Below, piece after piece: positions 44,154 through 52,835 of a stretch of DNA of 64,000 bases (position 1 is its first letter; every line of letters starts with the position of its first letter). Source of the stretch: Palsa-504 sp963844625 (GTDB lineage Bacteria; Actinomycetota; Actinomycetes; Streptosporangiales; Streptosporangiaceae); assembly GCA_963844625.1 (NCBI GenBank), contig CAWJPF010000019.1, positions 224,290-288,289 on the forward strand. The letters are read 5' to 3'. The notes beneath the pieces were generated by a model. That model had not been told where the DNA came from. It was given only the letters and a program-made list of their open reading frames with translations, and searched no databases. The position numbers and the translations under genes were made by a program.

Positions 44154-44419
44154 CCGCCAGGGGCCCGGATCCTCCGCATAGCTCGGATTTTCCGCGTTAA
44201 CCGGCGCGGGAGCGCCGCGACGCTGGGACGTCAGCGGCGGCAGGAGCCTGACGGGGCAGGACAGGCCGGGGTGACACCTACCCGGCCGCGCGGCACCGGC
44301 ATCACCCGCACGCGCCCCAGCCCCAGCCCCCGCACCCGCAGCACCCGCACCCACACCCACACCCGGCTACAGCGGCGGGCGCCCCGGGCCTACGGGACGG
44401 ACCTCCAGTAAGGTCCATC

Positions 44420-45990
44420 CGGAAAGGGTTGGGTGTAGATGGCGGCAAGAAAAAGAGCTTCACGCCTGAGTTCCGCGACGAGGCTTCCAGAAGAACTACA
44501 CTTGGACATCTTCCCGAGACTCTCGACAAAAGAGCGGTAACCCCCAGGCCTGACGAGCTCGAGGAGAAAAGTGCCCCTCTCCCCTTCTCTGGCATCCAGC
44601 CCGCGGCCGACTCGACCGGCTCTGCCCCTACCCCTAACCCCCTGTCCACCCTCGCCACTCCTACGCCATCCAGGTCCAGTCCGGTGCCGGCCCCCCTACA
44701 ACACACGAACCGCGCTGTCTTGTGTCTTCTCCTCCCCCCTCTCTCCCCCCTTCCTCCCTCCCCCTTTTTCCCTTCTCCTTTTCCCTCTCCCCCCCTACCC
44801 ACACCCCCCCCCCCCTACACGACACCCCCCCCCCCCACACCTGGGCGGGAGGTTGTGGATACTCCATGATCCATTGCCTCGGTGGGGCGCGGAATGGGCG
44901 TGAGTGAGACTACGCTCGGAAACTGGGTCCGTGCATACCGTGAGAGGCATGCGGGTGAAGAGCCTCCGCTGGAACTGTCCGAGCGGGCGCGGCTCCACGA
45001 GGCCGAGCGGGAAATCCGGGAAGTACGGGAAAAATTGACTTTCCTGGAAAAAGTAGCGGCGTACTTCGCGTCGGAGCGGCAGTGAGCGACGAGTACACGC
45101 TGATCGCAGCGGAAGACGCCGAGCAAATGGCTGCGCAGGCTAGTTGATGCCTCGATCTTGACGAAGATGTGCCGGAGGATAGACGTATCGAAACCCGGCT
45201 ACTACGAATGGAAAGACCGGACGCTGTCCGCGACCGCGGAACGAAGGAATACCTGAAAGGTAAGATCGAGGAGATCTTCGACGACAACGACGAGACCTAC
45301 GGATACCGGCGCGTCCACGCTGAGCTGGCCCGCCAGGGCGAGCAGGCCACCAGCGAGCTGTTCGCCGCCTCATGCGCGACCTGGGCCTCGTGCCCTGCGA
45401 GGTCCGCAAGCCCAGGTCGCTGACCACGCAGGCCACCGACATCGCCAAGATCCCCGACCTGGTCAAGCGGGACTTCACCGCCGCCGCCCTTTACCTTAAG
45501 CTCATCGGCGATATCACCGAGATCAGGACCTGGGAGGGAAAAGTCTATCTCGCCACCGTTATCGACTGCTTCAGCAAGGGAGTCATCGGGTGGGCGATGG
45601 CCAGCCATTTCCGCACCCCGCTGATTACCGGCGCGATGAAGATGGCCGCGAAGAACCATCCTCTAGCTGAGAATTGTATTGCGCATTCCGACCGCGGAAG
45701 CAACTATACGTCGCGCGACTATGCGGAATTGCTTGATGAACTCGGGCTCAGCCAGTCGCTCGGGAGAACCGGAATATGCTACGACAACGCGGCAGCGGAG
45801 TCGTTCTTCGCGACCCTCAAGAAAGAGCTGGTGTACCGCACAGTCTATCCGACGGCGAAAAGGCCATGCGTGATATTGCGCGATACATCGAACTGCGTTA
45901 CAATCGGAAGCGTCTTCACTCGGCAAACGGGTACCGGCCTCCGCAGGAGGTCCGCAACGAGTTTCTGGCATTGCAGGTAGCGGCTTAGAA
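44420..45990 (+). mobile_element. IS3-family insertion sequence, interrupted orfA and frameshifted orfB
   Basis: orfA begins near 44429 (KKKSFTPEFRDEA) and resumes at about 44893 (GVSETTLGNWVRAYRERH...LSERARLHEAEREIREVREK, stop at 45085). orfB shows YGYRRVHAEL, the first Asp in GDITEIRTWEGKVYLATVID, the second in HSDRGSNYTS, the Glu in NAAAESFFATLKKEL and the end RYIELRYNRKRLHSANGYRPP. It changes frame near 45370 and 45860. The tract inside orfA (44560-44840) replaces what should be about 15 residues. Terminal repeats were not defined. Confidence 0.82.
44560..44840. other. Pyrimidine-rich low-complexity tract inside IS3 orfA
   Basis: A and G fade out along the plus strand: 44725-44796 is pyrimidine only, then come two runs of 12 C (44804-44815 and 44825-44836). 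Normal sequence, still IS3, follows within 60 bases. It mirrors the tract at 31094-31807 with C in place of G. A further Pro-coding CCCAGC/CACCC repeat block lies at 44300-44370. Confidence 0.9.
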
Positions 45991-46206
45991 AACACAGTTT
46001 CCGCAATCCGGAAACGGCGGGGCTTTCAATACCTCATCACCTGTTCTGCGGGCTTTGCCGGGCACCGGATCCGCGCCGCGCGGATGGCGGGGCGGTCCGG
46101 ACCGGGTTGCCGTGGCGGCGAGCGCCGAGGTCCGCGGAGGCCGTCGGTAGGCTCGGCTACGTGTCCCGGCCGCCGGCAGCGGCCACCGAGGCTGGAGGTC
46201 CAGACC

Positions 46207-47706
46207 ATGCCCGATCAGGCGCCAGATCATCAGGCCCGTGAGTTCGCGGCGGCGTTCCGCGGTTTCCTGGACTGGGTCCATTCGTCGGCCGCCGGGCAAG
46301 GCAATGAGGTGTCGGCGCTGGTGCGTGATTTCCTGGGGCCTGGTGGCGCGCACCACTCCGTCGTGACGCGTCAGCTGCCGGCGTTCGAGCACGTCAACCT
46401 GCAGACCGCCATCGACGCGTGGTCAGCGCGCGCAGGACGGACGGTGGAGGTCCGCGGCGTCGCCCTGCCCCCGCACTACGGGGATCTTTCACTGCAGCAG
46501 CTGGTCGCGGGCGAGGCGCTGCCACCGCTGCGGCTGACGGCGCCGGCGCTGGCTGACCTGCCGAACGGGCCGAACTCGACTCTGGGGTGCCTGCGGCTGG
46601 CCCTGCTGCTGGTCACCGATCAGCACGGCCACTACGTCGTGATGATCCACGGCCCGAACGAGCATCAGCCGGGCCTGCAGGTTGAGGTCGCTGGCCTGCC
46701 GGTCGGCCTGGCCCAGCGCCTGCTCGCCGAGTTGGACCAGCTGCGCGCCGAACTTAACGTCTACCGCGGCCACCTACTCGACGTGTCGCTGGATCCGATG
46801 GGCCGGGTGCACCTTACCTTCGCCGGCCCGCCCGGCATCGGCCGCGATGACGTCGTACTTCCCGCCGCCGTGCTGGAACGGGCTGAGCGACATGCCCTCG
46901 GGGTAGCCGGACACCGGGAAGCGCTGCTGGCCGCCGGCCAACACCTCAAGCGCGGCTTGCTGCTGTACGGGCCGCCCGGCACAGGCAAAACGCACACCAC
47001 GCGCTACCTGCTGGGTCAGATGACCGGCTACACGCGCCTGGTCCTCACCGGCCGCTCCCTCGTCGCGGTGGGCGCGGTCACCGATCTGGCCCGGGCCCTG
47101 CTGCCCGCCGTCGTCGTGCTCGAGGACGTCGACCTGGTCGCCGAGGAGCGCTCGCACGGCCCGGCGTCGAGCCCGGTCCTGTTCGACCTGCTCGACGCCA
47201 TGGACGGAGCGGCCCCGGACGCCGACCTGCTGTTCCTGCTGACCACCAACCGCGCCGACCTGCTGGAGCCTGCCCTGGCCGCCCGGCCAGGGCGGGTCGA
47301 CGTCGCCGTCGAGATCGCCTTGCCAGACGCTCCGGCCCGGGAACGCCTGCTGAGACTCTACGGCCAGAACGTGCCCCTGGCGCTGACAGATGAGGATGTG
47401 AACCTCGCCGTCGAGCGCACCGACGGCACCACGGCCTCTTTCCTCAAGGAGGTGATCCGGCGCAGCGTGCTGGAGTCACTGCACGACAACCCGACTCTCA
47501 CGGCCGTGACCGGAGCGCAGCTGGCCCGCGCACTCGACGACCTGCTCGACGCGGCACAGGCTGTGACCCGCACCCTGCTCGGAGTGGGCGTCGACCCCGC
47601 CGACCTGCCAGCCGGCGGCGCACTATCACCGGACCCGGGCCGTAGTGGCCGGATGGCCTACCGCCGCGGGGTAATGTCGCGGCGCTTCGGCCCGTACGGC
47701 AGCTGA
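46207..47706 (+). CDS. AAA-family ATPase
   Basis: A 499-residue protein starting at ATG 46207 (GGAGG upstream). The first 250 residues are unrecognised (helical start, then mixed alpha/beta with LPPHYGDLSLQQL). The AAA domain follows: Walker A GPPGTGKT (about residues 257-264), Walker B VVVLEDVDLV, sensor 1 LTTNRADLLEPAL, and an arginine-finger-type AARPGRVD. The C-terminal 80 residues hold a small helical lid. Cdc48-like single-ring ATPases have this shape, but partner and substrate are unknown. It is intact between broken neighbours. Confidence 0.87.
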   Translation: MPDQAPDHQAREFAAAFRGFLDWVHSSAAGQGNEVSALVRDFLGPGGAHHSVVTRQLPAFEHVNLQTAIDAWSARAGRTVEVRGVALPPHYGDLSLQQLVAGEALPPLRLTAPALADLPNGPNSTLGCLRLALLLVTDQHGHYVVMIHGPNEHQPGLQVEVAGLPVGLAQRLLAELDQLRAELNVYRGHLLDVSLDPMGRVHLTFAGPPGIGRDDVVLPAAVLERAERHALGVAGHREALLAAGQHLKRGLLLYGPPGTGKTHTTRYLLGQMTGYTRLVLTGRSLVAVGAVTDLARALLPAVVVLEDVDLVAEERSHGPASSPVLFDLLDAMDGAAPDADLLFLLTTNRADLLEPALAARPGRVDVAVEIALPDAPARERLLRLYGQNVPLALTDEDVNLAVERTDGTTASFLKEVIRRSVLESLHDNPTLTAVTGAQLARALDDLLDAAQAVTRTLLGVGVDPADLPAGGALSPDPGRSGRMAYRRGVMSRRFGPYGS

Positions 47707-47721
47707 GCCCGACGACGCGCC

Positions 47722-48155
47722 CTGGGTGACTCGGGGAAACTGCTGGCCTCGGCCGCGTTCAGCGAGGGCCGGCACGCGCAGGCGTTCCCGAGCTTCGGCT
47801 CGGAGCGGATGGGCGCGCCGGTAATGTCGTTCTGCCGGATCGACGACAAGCCCATCCGGACTCACGAGCCGGTCAGCGAGCCGGACGCGCTGATCATCAA
47901 GGACCCGACGCTGCTGCACCAGGCCGATCTCTTCAGCGGCCTGGGCCCGAAGGGGTACATGCTGATCAACTCCACCCGCGGGTTCGGCGGCCTCGGCCTG
48001 GGCGAGTTCGCTGCGGGCTTCCGCCGGGACCGGCTGCTCGTGGTGCTGCCTCGTCGCTGGCCCTCACCCACCTGCGCCGCCCGTTGCCCGGCGCCGCCCT
48101 GCTCGGCGGGTTCGCCGCCACCGGCACCACCGGCACCGAGCCGGGCTACAGCCAC
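47722..48155 (+). pseudogene. 2-oxoacid:acceptor oxidoreductase gamma-subunit fragment
   Basis: The frame reads GKLLASAAFSEGRHAQAFPS, FGSERMGAPVMSFCRIDDKPIR, EPDALIIKDPTLLHQADLF and LINSTRGFGGLG, matching the gamma domain of pyruvate/2-oxoacid:ferredoxin oxidoreductases. The N-terminal GRGGQG motif is lost. Near 48045 it shifts frame to ALTHLRRPLPGAALLGGFAA. No alpha or beta subunit is nearby. Such enzymes work anaerobically, which suits the hypoxia theme of the island. Confidence 0.78.
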
Positions 48156-48183
48156 CCATCCCAGGATCTACGGGGACATACCT

Positions 48184-48603
48184 TTAGGCCGGCATGATCC
48201 GGCGGCCGGTGACGCGGGACGGGACGATGCGAATGAACAGTTCCCTGTCGCCGGCAGGCCACGGCTCGACGCCCGCCTGTGTGGCGGACTCGCGCTCGGC
48301 CGCGGACACATGGTGGGCCGGCCCCTGGATCAGCACGCTCCAGCCTTGGCGCCCGGCCGTGTCGATCTCGTCGATCTCGAACGCCACCTGGTAATCCCCG
48401 CCCGCGATCCCGGTCTGCAGGTCCTCGTCGAGCGCGCTGTGCTGAGCGGTCCGGAACACGACCGCACCGTCATGCCACTGAAAGTTCACCGGCAGCACCG
48501 CCGGCCCGAACCGGCTCTGGTAGGCGATCCGGCCGATTCCGCCTTGCGCTATCAGCCGCAGGCTCTCGGCTTCATCGAGCTCCTCGATCTTGCGGTCAGA
48601 CAT
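48184..48603 (-). CDS. PNPOx-like flavin-barrel protein
   Basis: A 139-residue protein (GAGGAG before ATG 48603): IEELDEAESLRLIAQGGIGRIAYQ, FGPAVLPVNFQWHDGAVVFRT, SALDEDLQTG and WSVLIQGPAHHVSA. This is the pyridoxamine-5-phosphate-oxidase-like split barrel that binds FMN or F420. Members of this subgroup are frequent in the DevR regulon of mycobacteria and streptomycetes. A remnant of a similar start is found at 37819. A GGGACCTCCC stretch about 70 bases upstream is a weak DevR half-site. Confidence 0.85.
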   Translation of the reverse strand: MSDRKIEELDEAESLRLIAQGGIGRIAYQSRFGPAVLPVNFQWHDGAVVFRTAQHSALDEDLQTGIAGGDYQVAFEIDEIDTAGRQGWSVLIQGPAHHVSAAERESATQAGVEPWPAGDRELFIRIVPSRVTGRRIMPA

Positions 48604-48819
48604 GACTGCTCCTCTTCCCGAATGCAGCCGATCAGATAGCACGACCGTATCCTTACGCACCCGGAGAAGGGACCTCCCATCCGTCCGGAAACACCATGAC
48701 CTTCAGCCCGCCGGGAAATGGACTTGCGGCCCTGCCCTATGACCGCTTCCGCGACAAGGCTCGTTACTGGAACCAGCGAACCAGCGGAGGAAGCCATGCG
48801 AGGCCTGGCGGCCCGATGC

Positions 48820-48955
48820 GCCTGATCGCGACCGGACAGATCGACGCCAAGCGGTTCATCACCCGCCGCTTCGGCGTCGATGAATTCGAGGCGGCATACG
48901 ACGTCTTCGGCGCGCTGCCGACACCAGCGCGCTGAAGGTCGTCCTGTGCCGCTAA
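48820..48955 (+). pseudogene. C-terminal fragment of a zinc-type alcohol dehydrogenase
   Basis: The frame encodes LIATGQIDAKRFITRRFGVDEFEAAYDVFG, then, after a one-base shift near 48915, ADTSALKVVLCR and a stop. This is the end of a medium-chain zinc dehydrogenase. The catalytic and cofactor domains are absent. Confidence 0.75.
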
Positions 48956-48984
48956 CGCAGGAAAAGCAGAGGTGGGTGAGCAGG

Positions 48985-49125
48985 ATGAAAACCGCAGTCA
49001 AGGACGTCGTGACCACTTGCGCACGGCCAGGCACGTCGAGGGCGTCGTGGCCGTCCGCGACCGGCTCAGCTACCCCGACGACTACCCCGCCGTCGCGGGT
49101 CCGGTCTTGCGACCCGGCCGGACGG
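48985..49125 (+). pseudogene. CBS-BON protein with internal deletion
   Basis: ATG 48985 starts MKTAVKDVVTT, the usual first residues of a CBS-domain protein. Immediately afterwards, in another frame, comes RHVEGVVAVRDRLSYPDDYPAVAGPVL, the C-terminal end of the BON domain (compare VRHVEGVVAVRDRF at 41083-41118). About 550 bases of the middle are missing. It lies directly before the phosphoketolase gene. Confidence 0.72.
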
Positions 49126-49316
49126 AGTATGCGCCGTGGACGCGCGTGGCGCCTACGAGGCGCGGGACCCGTTCCTGCGCAGGTTGCGGTGAGGCGGCGC
49201 ATGAGTTAACGCTCGGCTGCAGGCCGACGTCGCAGCACAAAGGCGAGGACAATAGCTTGGGCGCGGCCGAATCGCAGGCACGCATCCGGCCCGTTCGGAC
49301 TAAAAGGGGTTTACCG

Positions 49317-51683
49317 ATGACCGTCGCTGAGCAAGGGCCGCTGACCAGCAGCGAACTTGGCGCGCTTGACGCCTGGTGGCGTGCCGCGAATTACTTGTCC
49401 GTCGGGCAGATCTACCTGATGGGCAACCCGCTGCTGGCCGAGCCGCTGCGGCCCGAGCACGTCAAGCCCCGGCTGCTCGGGCACTGGGGCACCACGCCGG
49501 GGCTGAACCTGATCTACGCGCACCTCAACCGGGTGATCAGGAACTGGGATCTGAACGTCATCTACGTGGCGGGGCCGGGGCACGGTGGGCCCGGCATGGT
49601 GGCGAACACCTACCTCGAGGGCACCTACAGCGAGCTGTACCCGGCCATCACCCAGGACACGGCCGGCATGGCCAGATTGTTCCGGCAGTTCTCCTTCCCC
49701 GGCGGCATTCCCTCGCACGTGGCGCCGGAGACGCCCGGCTCGATTCACGAGGGCGGCGAGCTCGGCTACTCACTGGCCCACGCCTACGGGGCAGCGTTCG
49801 ACAACCCGGACCTGATCGTGGCCTGCGTGATCGGCGACGGCGAGGCCGAGACCGGGCCGCTGGCCGGGAGCTGGCACGCCAACAAGTTCCTCAACCCGGC
49901 GCAGGACGGCGCGGTACTGCCGATCCTGCACCTGAACGGCTACAAGATCGCCAACCCCACGGTGCTGGCCCGGATACCGCACGAGGAGCTCGAGTCGCTG
50001 CTGCGGGGTTACGGGTACACGGTCCACACGGTCGAGGGCGATGACCCGGAACTGGTACACCAGCAGCTGGCCGCGACCATGGACGCCGTGGTCGGCGAGA
50101 TCCACGCCATCCAGCGGCGCGCCCGGGTGGACGGCGATCTGTCCCGGCCGGCCTGGCCGGCGATCGTGCTGAAAACGCCGAAGGGGTGGACCGGACCCAA
50201 GGTAGTGGACGGCCTGCCAGTGGAGGGAACGTGGCGGGCGCACCAGGTCCCGATCGCCGCGGCCCGGCAGAACCCGGAGCACCTGGCCCAGCTGGAGACG
50301 TGGCTGCGCTCCTACCGGGCCGGGGAACTCTTCGACGCCGAGGGCGCGCTGATGCCCGAACTGGCGGCGCTGGCGCCGCGTGACTACCGGCGGATGAGCG
50401 CGAACCCGCACGCCAATGGCGGCCTGCTGCTGCGTGACCTGCGGCTGCCCGACTTCCGCGACTACGCCGTGGCGGTTCCCGCGCCGGGCGCGGGGATGTC
50501 GGAAGCCACCCGGGTCCTCGGCGACTGGCTCCGCGACGTGATCAAGGCCAACCCGTCGACCTTCCGGTTGTTCGGCCCGGACGAGACCGCCTCGAACCGG
50601 CTCCAGGATGTCTTCGAGGTGACGAACCGCGCGTTCGACGGGCAGATCATCGACGGAGACGATCACCTGGCGCCGGACGGCCGGGTGCTGGAGGTGCTGT
50701 CGGAGCATCTGTGCCAGGGCTGGCTCGAGGGCTACCTGCTGACCGGCCGGCACGGGCTGTTCAACTGCTACGAGGCGTTCATCCACATCATCGACTCGAT
50801 GTTCAACCAGCACGCCAAGTGGCTGAAGGTCACCCGCGGCATCGGCTGGCGGCGCCCGGTCGCGTCGCTGAACTACCTGCTGTCCTCGCTGGTCTGGCGG
50901 CAGGACCACAACGGGTTCAGCCACCAGGACCCCGGCTTCATCGACCACGTGGTGAACAAGAAAGCCGAGGTCATCCGCGTCTACCTGCCGCCGGACACCA
51001 ACACCCTGCTATCGGTCGCGGACCACTGCCTGCGGTCGCGGCACTACGTCAACGTCATCGTGGCCGGCAAGCAGCCGCAGTGGAACTGGCTGTCCATGGA
51101 CGAGGCGGTCATCCACTGCACCCGCGGCGCCGGGATCTGGGAATGGGCCTGCAACGACGCGCCCGGCGAGCCGGACGTGGTCATGGCCTGCTGCGGCGAG
51201 ACTCCCACCCTGGAGACCATCGCCGCGGTGGCGCTGCTGCGCGAGCACCTGCCGGAGTTGAAGGTACGAGTGGTCAACGTGGTCGACCTGATGCGGCTGC
51301 AGCCCGAGACCGAGCACCCGCACGGCATGTCGGACGCGGAGTTCGACTCCCTGTTCACCAGGAACACACCGGTGATCTTCGCCTACCACGGCTACCCCTG
51401 GCTGATCCACCGGCTGACCTACCGGCGGCACGGCCACGACAACCTGCACGTCCGCGGCTACAAGGAGGAAGGCACTACCACCACCCCGTTCGACATGGTC
51501 ATGCTGAACGACCTGGACCGCTTCCACCTGGTCATGGACGTGATCGACCGCGTGCCCGGGCTCGCCTCCTCGGCCGGGCACGTCCGGCAGCTGATGGCGG
51601 ACAAGCGCATGACGTGCCGCGCGTACACCCGCGAACACGGCGAGGACGCGCCCGAGATCAACGACTGGAAGTGGCCGTACTGA
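49317..51683 (+). CDS. xfp: Phosphoketolase (xylulose-5-phosphate/fructose-6-phosphate)
   Basis: A full-length 788-residue thiamine-diphosphate enzyme. It splits xylulose 5-phosphate or fructose 6-phosphate with phosphate into acetyl phosphate and a shorter sugar phosphate. Seen: GHWGTTPGLNLIYAHLNR (about 55-72), AGPGHGGPGMVANTYLEG, the TPP motif GDGEAETGPLAGSWHANK (173-190), and FGPDETASNRL, HGLFNCYEAFIHI and QDHNGFSHQDPG in the later domains. The start is ATG 49317 after AAAGGGG. It overlaps the acetate kinase gene by 13 bases, so the pair is translated together to make acetate and ATP. The N-terminal extension of the frame upstream belongs to the CBS-BON remnant. Confidence 0.97.
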   Translation: MTVAEQGPLTSSELGALDAWWRAANYLSVGQIYLMGNPLLAEPLRPEHVKPRLLGHWGTTPGLNLIYAHLNRVIRNWDLNVIYVAGPGHGGPGMVANTYLEGTYSELYPAITQDTAGMARLFRQFSFPGGIPSHVAPETPGSIHEGGELGYSLAHAYGAAFDNPDLIVACVIGDGEAETGPLAGSWHANKFLNPAQDGAVLPILHLNGYKIANPTVLARIPHEELESLLRGYGYTVHTVEGDDPELVHQQLAATMDAVVGEIHAIQRRARVDGDLSRPAWPAIVLKTPKGWTGPKVVDGLPVEGTWRAHQVPIAAARQNPEHLAQLETWLRSYRAGELFDAEGALMPELAALAPRDYRRMSANPHANGGLLLRDLRLPDFRDYAVAVPAPGAGMSEATRVLGDWLRDVIKANPSTFRLFGPDETASNRLQDVFEVTNRAFDGQIIDGDDHLAPDGRVLEVLSEHLCQGWLEGYLLTGRHGLFNCYEAFIHIIDSMFNQHAKWLKVTRGIGWRRPVASLNYLLSSLVWRQDHNGFSHQDPGFIDHVVNKKAEVIRVYLPPDTNTLLSVADHCLRSRHYVNVIVAGKQPQWNWLSMDEAVIHCTRGAGIWEWACNDAPGEPDVVMACCGETPTLETIAAVALLREHLPELKVRVVNVVDLMRLQPETEHPHGMSDAEFDSLFTRNTPVIFAYHGYPWLIHRLTYRRHGHDNLHVRGYKEEGTTTTPFDMVMLNDLDRFHLVMDVIDRVPGLASSAGHVRQLMADKRMTCRAYTREHGEDAPEINDWKWPY

Positions 51684-52786
51684 CCGCGATCCTGGTCGTC
51701 AACGCGGGGTCGAGCAGCATGAAGCTCCGCGTCCTGTCCGACGCCGACCAGGTACTGGCCAGCGTGGATCTGCCCGCGCCGCGCGGCGCGGCCGACGCGG
51801 CCGCGCTCAAGGACGCGATCACGTCGCTCGGGGACGCGCGCGCGGCCGGGCACCGGATCGTGCACGGCGGGGACCTGTTCAGCGGGCCGGTCCTGATCGA
51901 CCCCGGTGTCCGGCAGCGGCTCGGGGCGCTCACCGACCTGGCGCCGCTGCACCAGCCGAAGTCACTGGCCGCCCTGGATGCGGTCCAGGCCGTGCTGCCG
52001 GACGTGCCCGCCGTCGCCTGCTTCGACACCGCCTTTCACGCCACCATCCCCGTCCGCGCGGCCACCTTCGCGCTGCCCGCCGAGTGGCGGGAGCGCTGGG
52101 CGCTTCGCCGTTACGGATTTCACGGGCTGTCGCATGCCTACGCGTCACGGCGCGCCGCGGAACTGCTCGGCGCTGACCCGTCCACGTTGCGTGTGGTCAC
52201 CTGCCATCTGGGGGCGGGCGCATCACTGGCGGCGGTGCGTGGCGGGCGTTCGGTGGACACCACGATGGGGTTCACTCCGCTAGACGGCCTGGTGATGGCG
52301 ACCCGGTCGGGTGCGGTCGACCCTGGCCTCCTGCTGTGGCTGGAATCGCACGCGGGGATGCCGCCGGCTGAGCTCGCGGCGACGCTGGAGTACCGATCGG
52401 GGCTGTACGGCCTGGCCGGAACCGGTGACATGCGGGAGGTGCTGTCCCGGGCCGCCGCGGGCGACTCCCGGGCCGAGCTTGCCCGGGAGGTATACCTGCA
52501 CCGGCTGCGCGGCAGCGTGGCCGCGATGGCCGCCGCCATGGACGGCCTGGACGCGCTGGTGTTCACCGGCGGCGTCGGCGAGAACTCGGCCGAAATCCGG
52601 TCCCGGGCCATGGCCGGGCTCGGCTTCCTTGGCGTACGCGCTGATCCGGAGCGTAACCAGGCCGGGACCGGCGACCGGGAGATCGGGGTGCCTGACGTTC
52701 CGGTCCGCAGCCTGGTCATCGCCGCGCGCGAGGACATCGAGATCGCCCGGCAGGTACGAGAAGTCCTGTATCCGAACGGATCCTAG
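51671..52786 (+). CDS. ackA: Acetate kinase
   Basis: A 371-residue ASKHA-fold kinase that turns acetyl phosphate and ADP into acetate and ATP. Seen: NAGSSSMKLRV (residues 11-21), RIVHGGDLF, FDTAFHATIP, RRYGFHGLSHAYAS, the phosphate loop HLGAGASLAA, SVDTTMGFTPLDGLVMATRSG and FTGGVGENSAEIR. Slightly shorter than the usual 400 residues, with compact loops. The GTG start at 51671 lies inside the last codons of the phosphoketolase gene, so translation is coupled. It completes the phosphoketolase bypass. Confidence 0.96.
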   Translation: MAVLTAILVVNAGSSSMKLRVLSDADQVLASVDLPAPRGAADAAALKDAITSLGDARAAGHRIVHGGDLFSGPVLIDPGVRQRLGALTDLAPLHQPKSLAALDAVQAVLPDVPAVACFDTAFHATIPVRAATFALPAEWRERWALRRYGFHGLSHAYASRRAAELLGADPSTLRVVTCHLGAGASLAAVRGGRSVDTTMGFTPLDGLVMATRSGAVDPGLLLWLESHAGMPPAELAATLEYRSGLYGLAGTGDMREVLSRAAAGDSRAELAREVYLHRLRGSVAAMAAAMDGLDALVFTGGVGENSAEIRSRAMAGLGFLGVRADPERNQAGTGDREIGVPDVPVRSLVIAAREDIEIARQVREVLYPNGS

Positions 52787-52835
52787 TCCCCGGGCGTTCC
52801 GGAAGCCGGAGAAGACCGGCGCCGACGTGCCGCTA

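Noticed and set aside
44300..44370. CRISPR-like or iteron-like repeats (CCCAGCC/CACCC)
   Set aside because: Irregular low-complexity C-rich DNA without constant repeat length or spacers; lies beside the artefact-like tract.
48972..49316. Longer phosphoketolase start
   Set aside because: The extra 115 residues are the CBS-BON remnant and leader; AAAGGGG supports ATG 49317 and the family start fits.
50711..51670. Upstream extension of the acetate kinase frame
   Set aside because: Shadow inside the phosphoketolase gene in another frame; acetate kinase motifs begin only at 51671.
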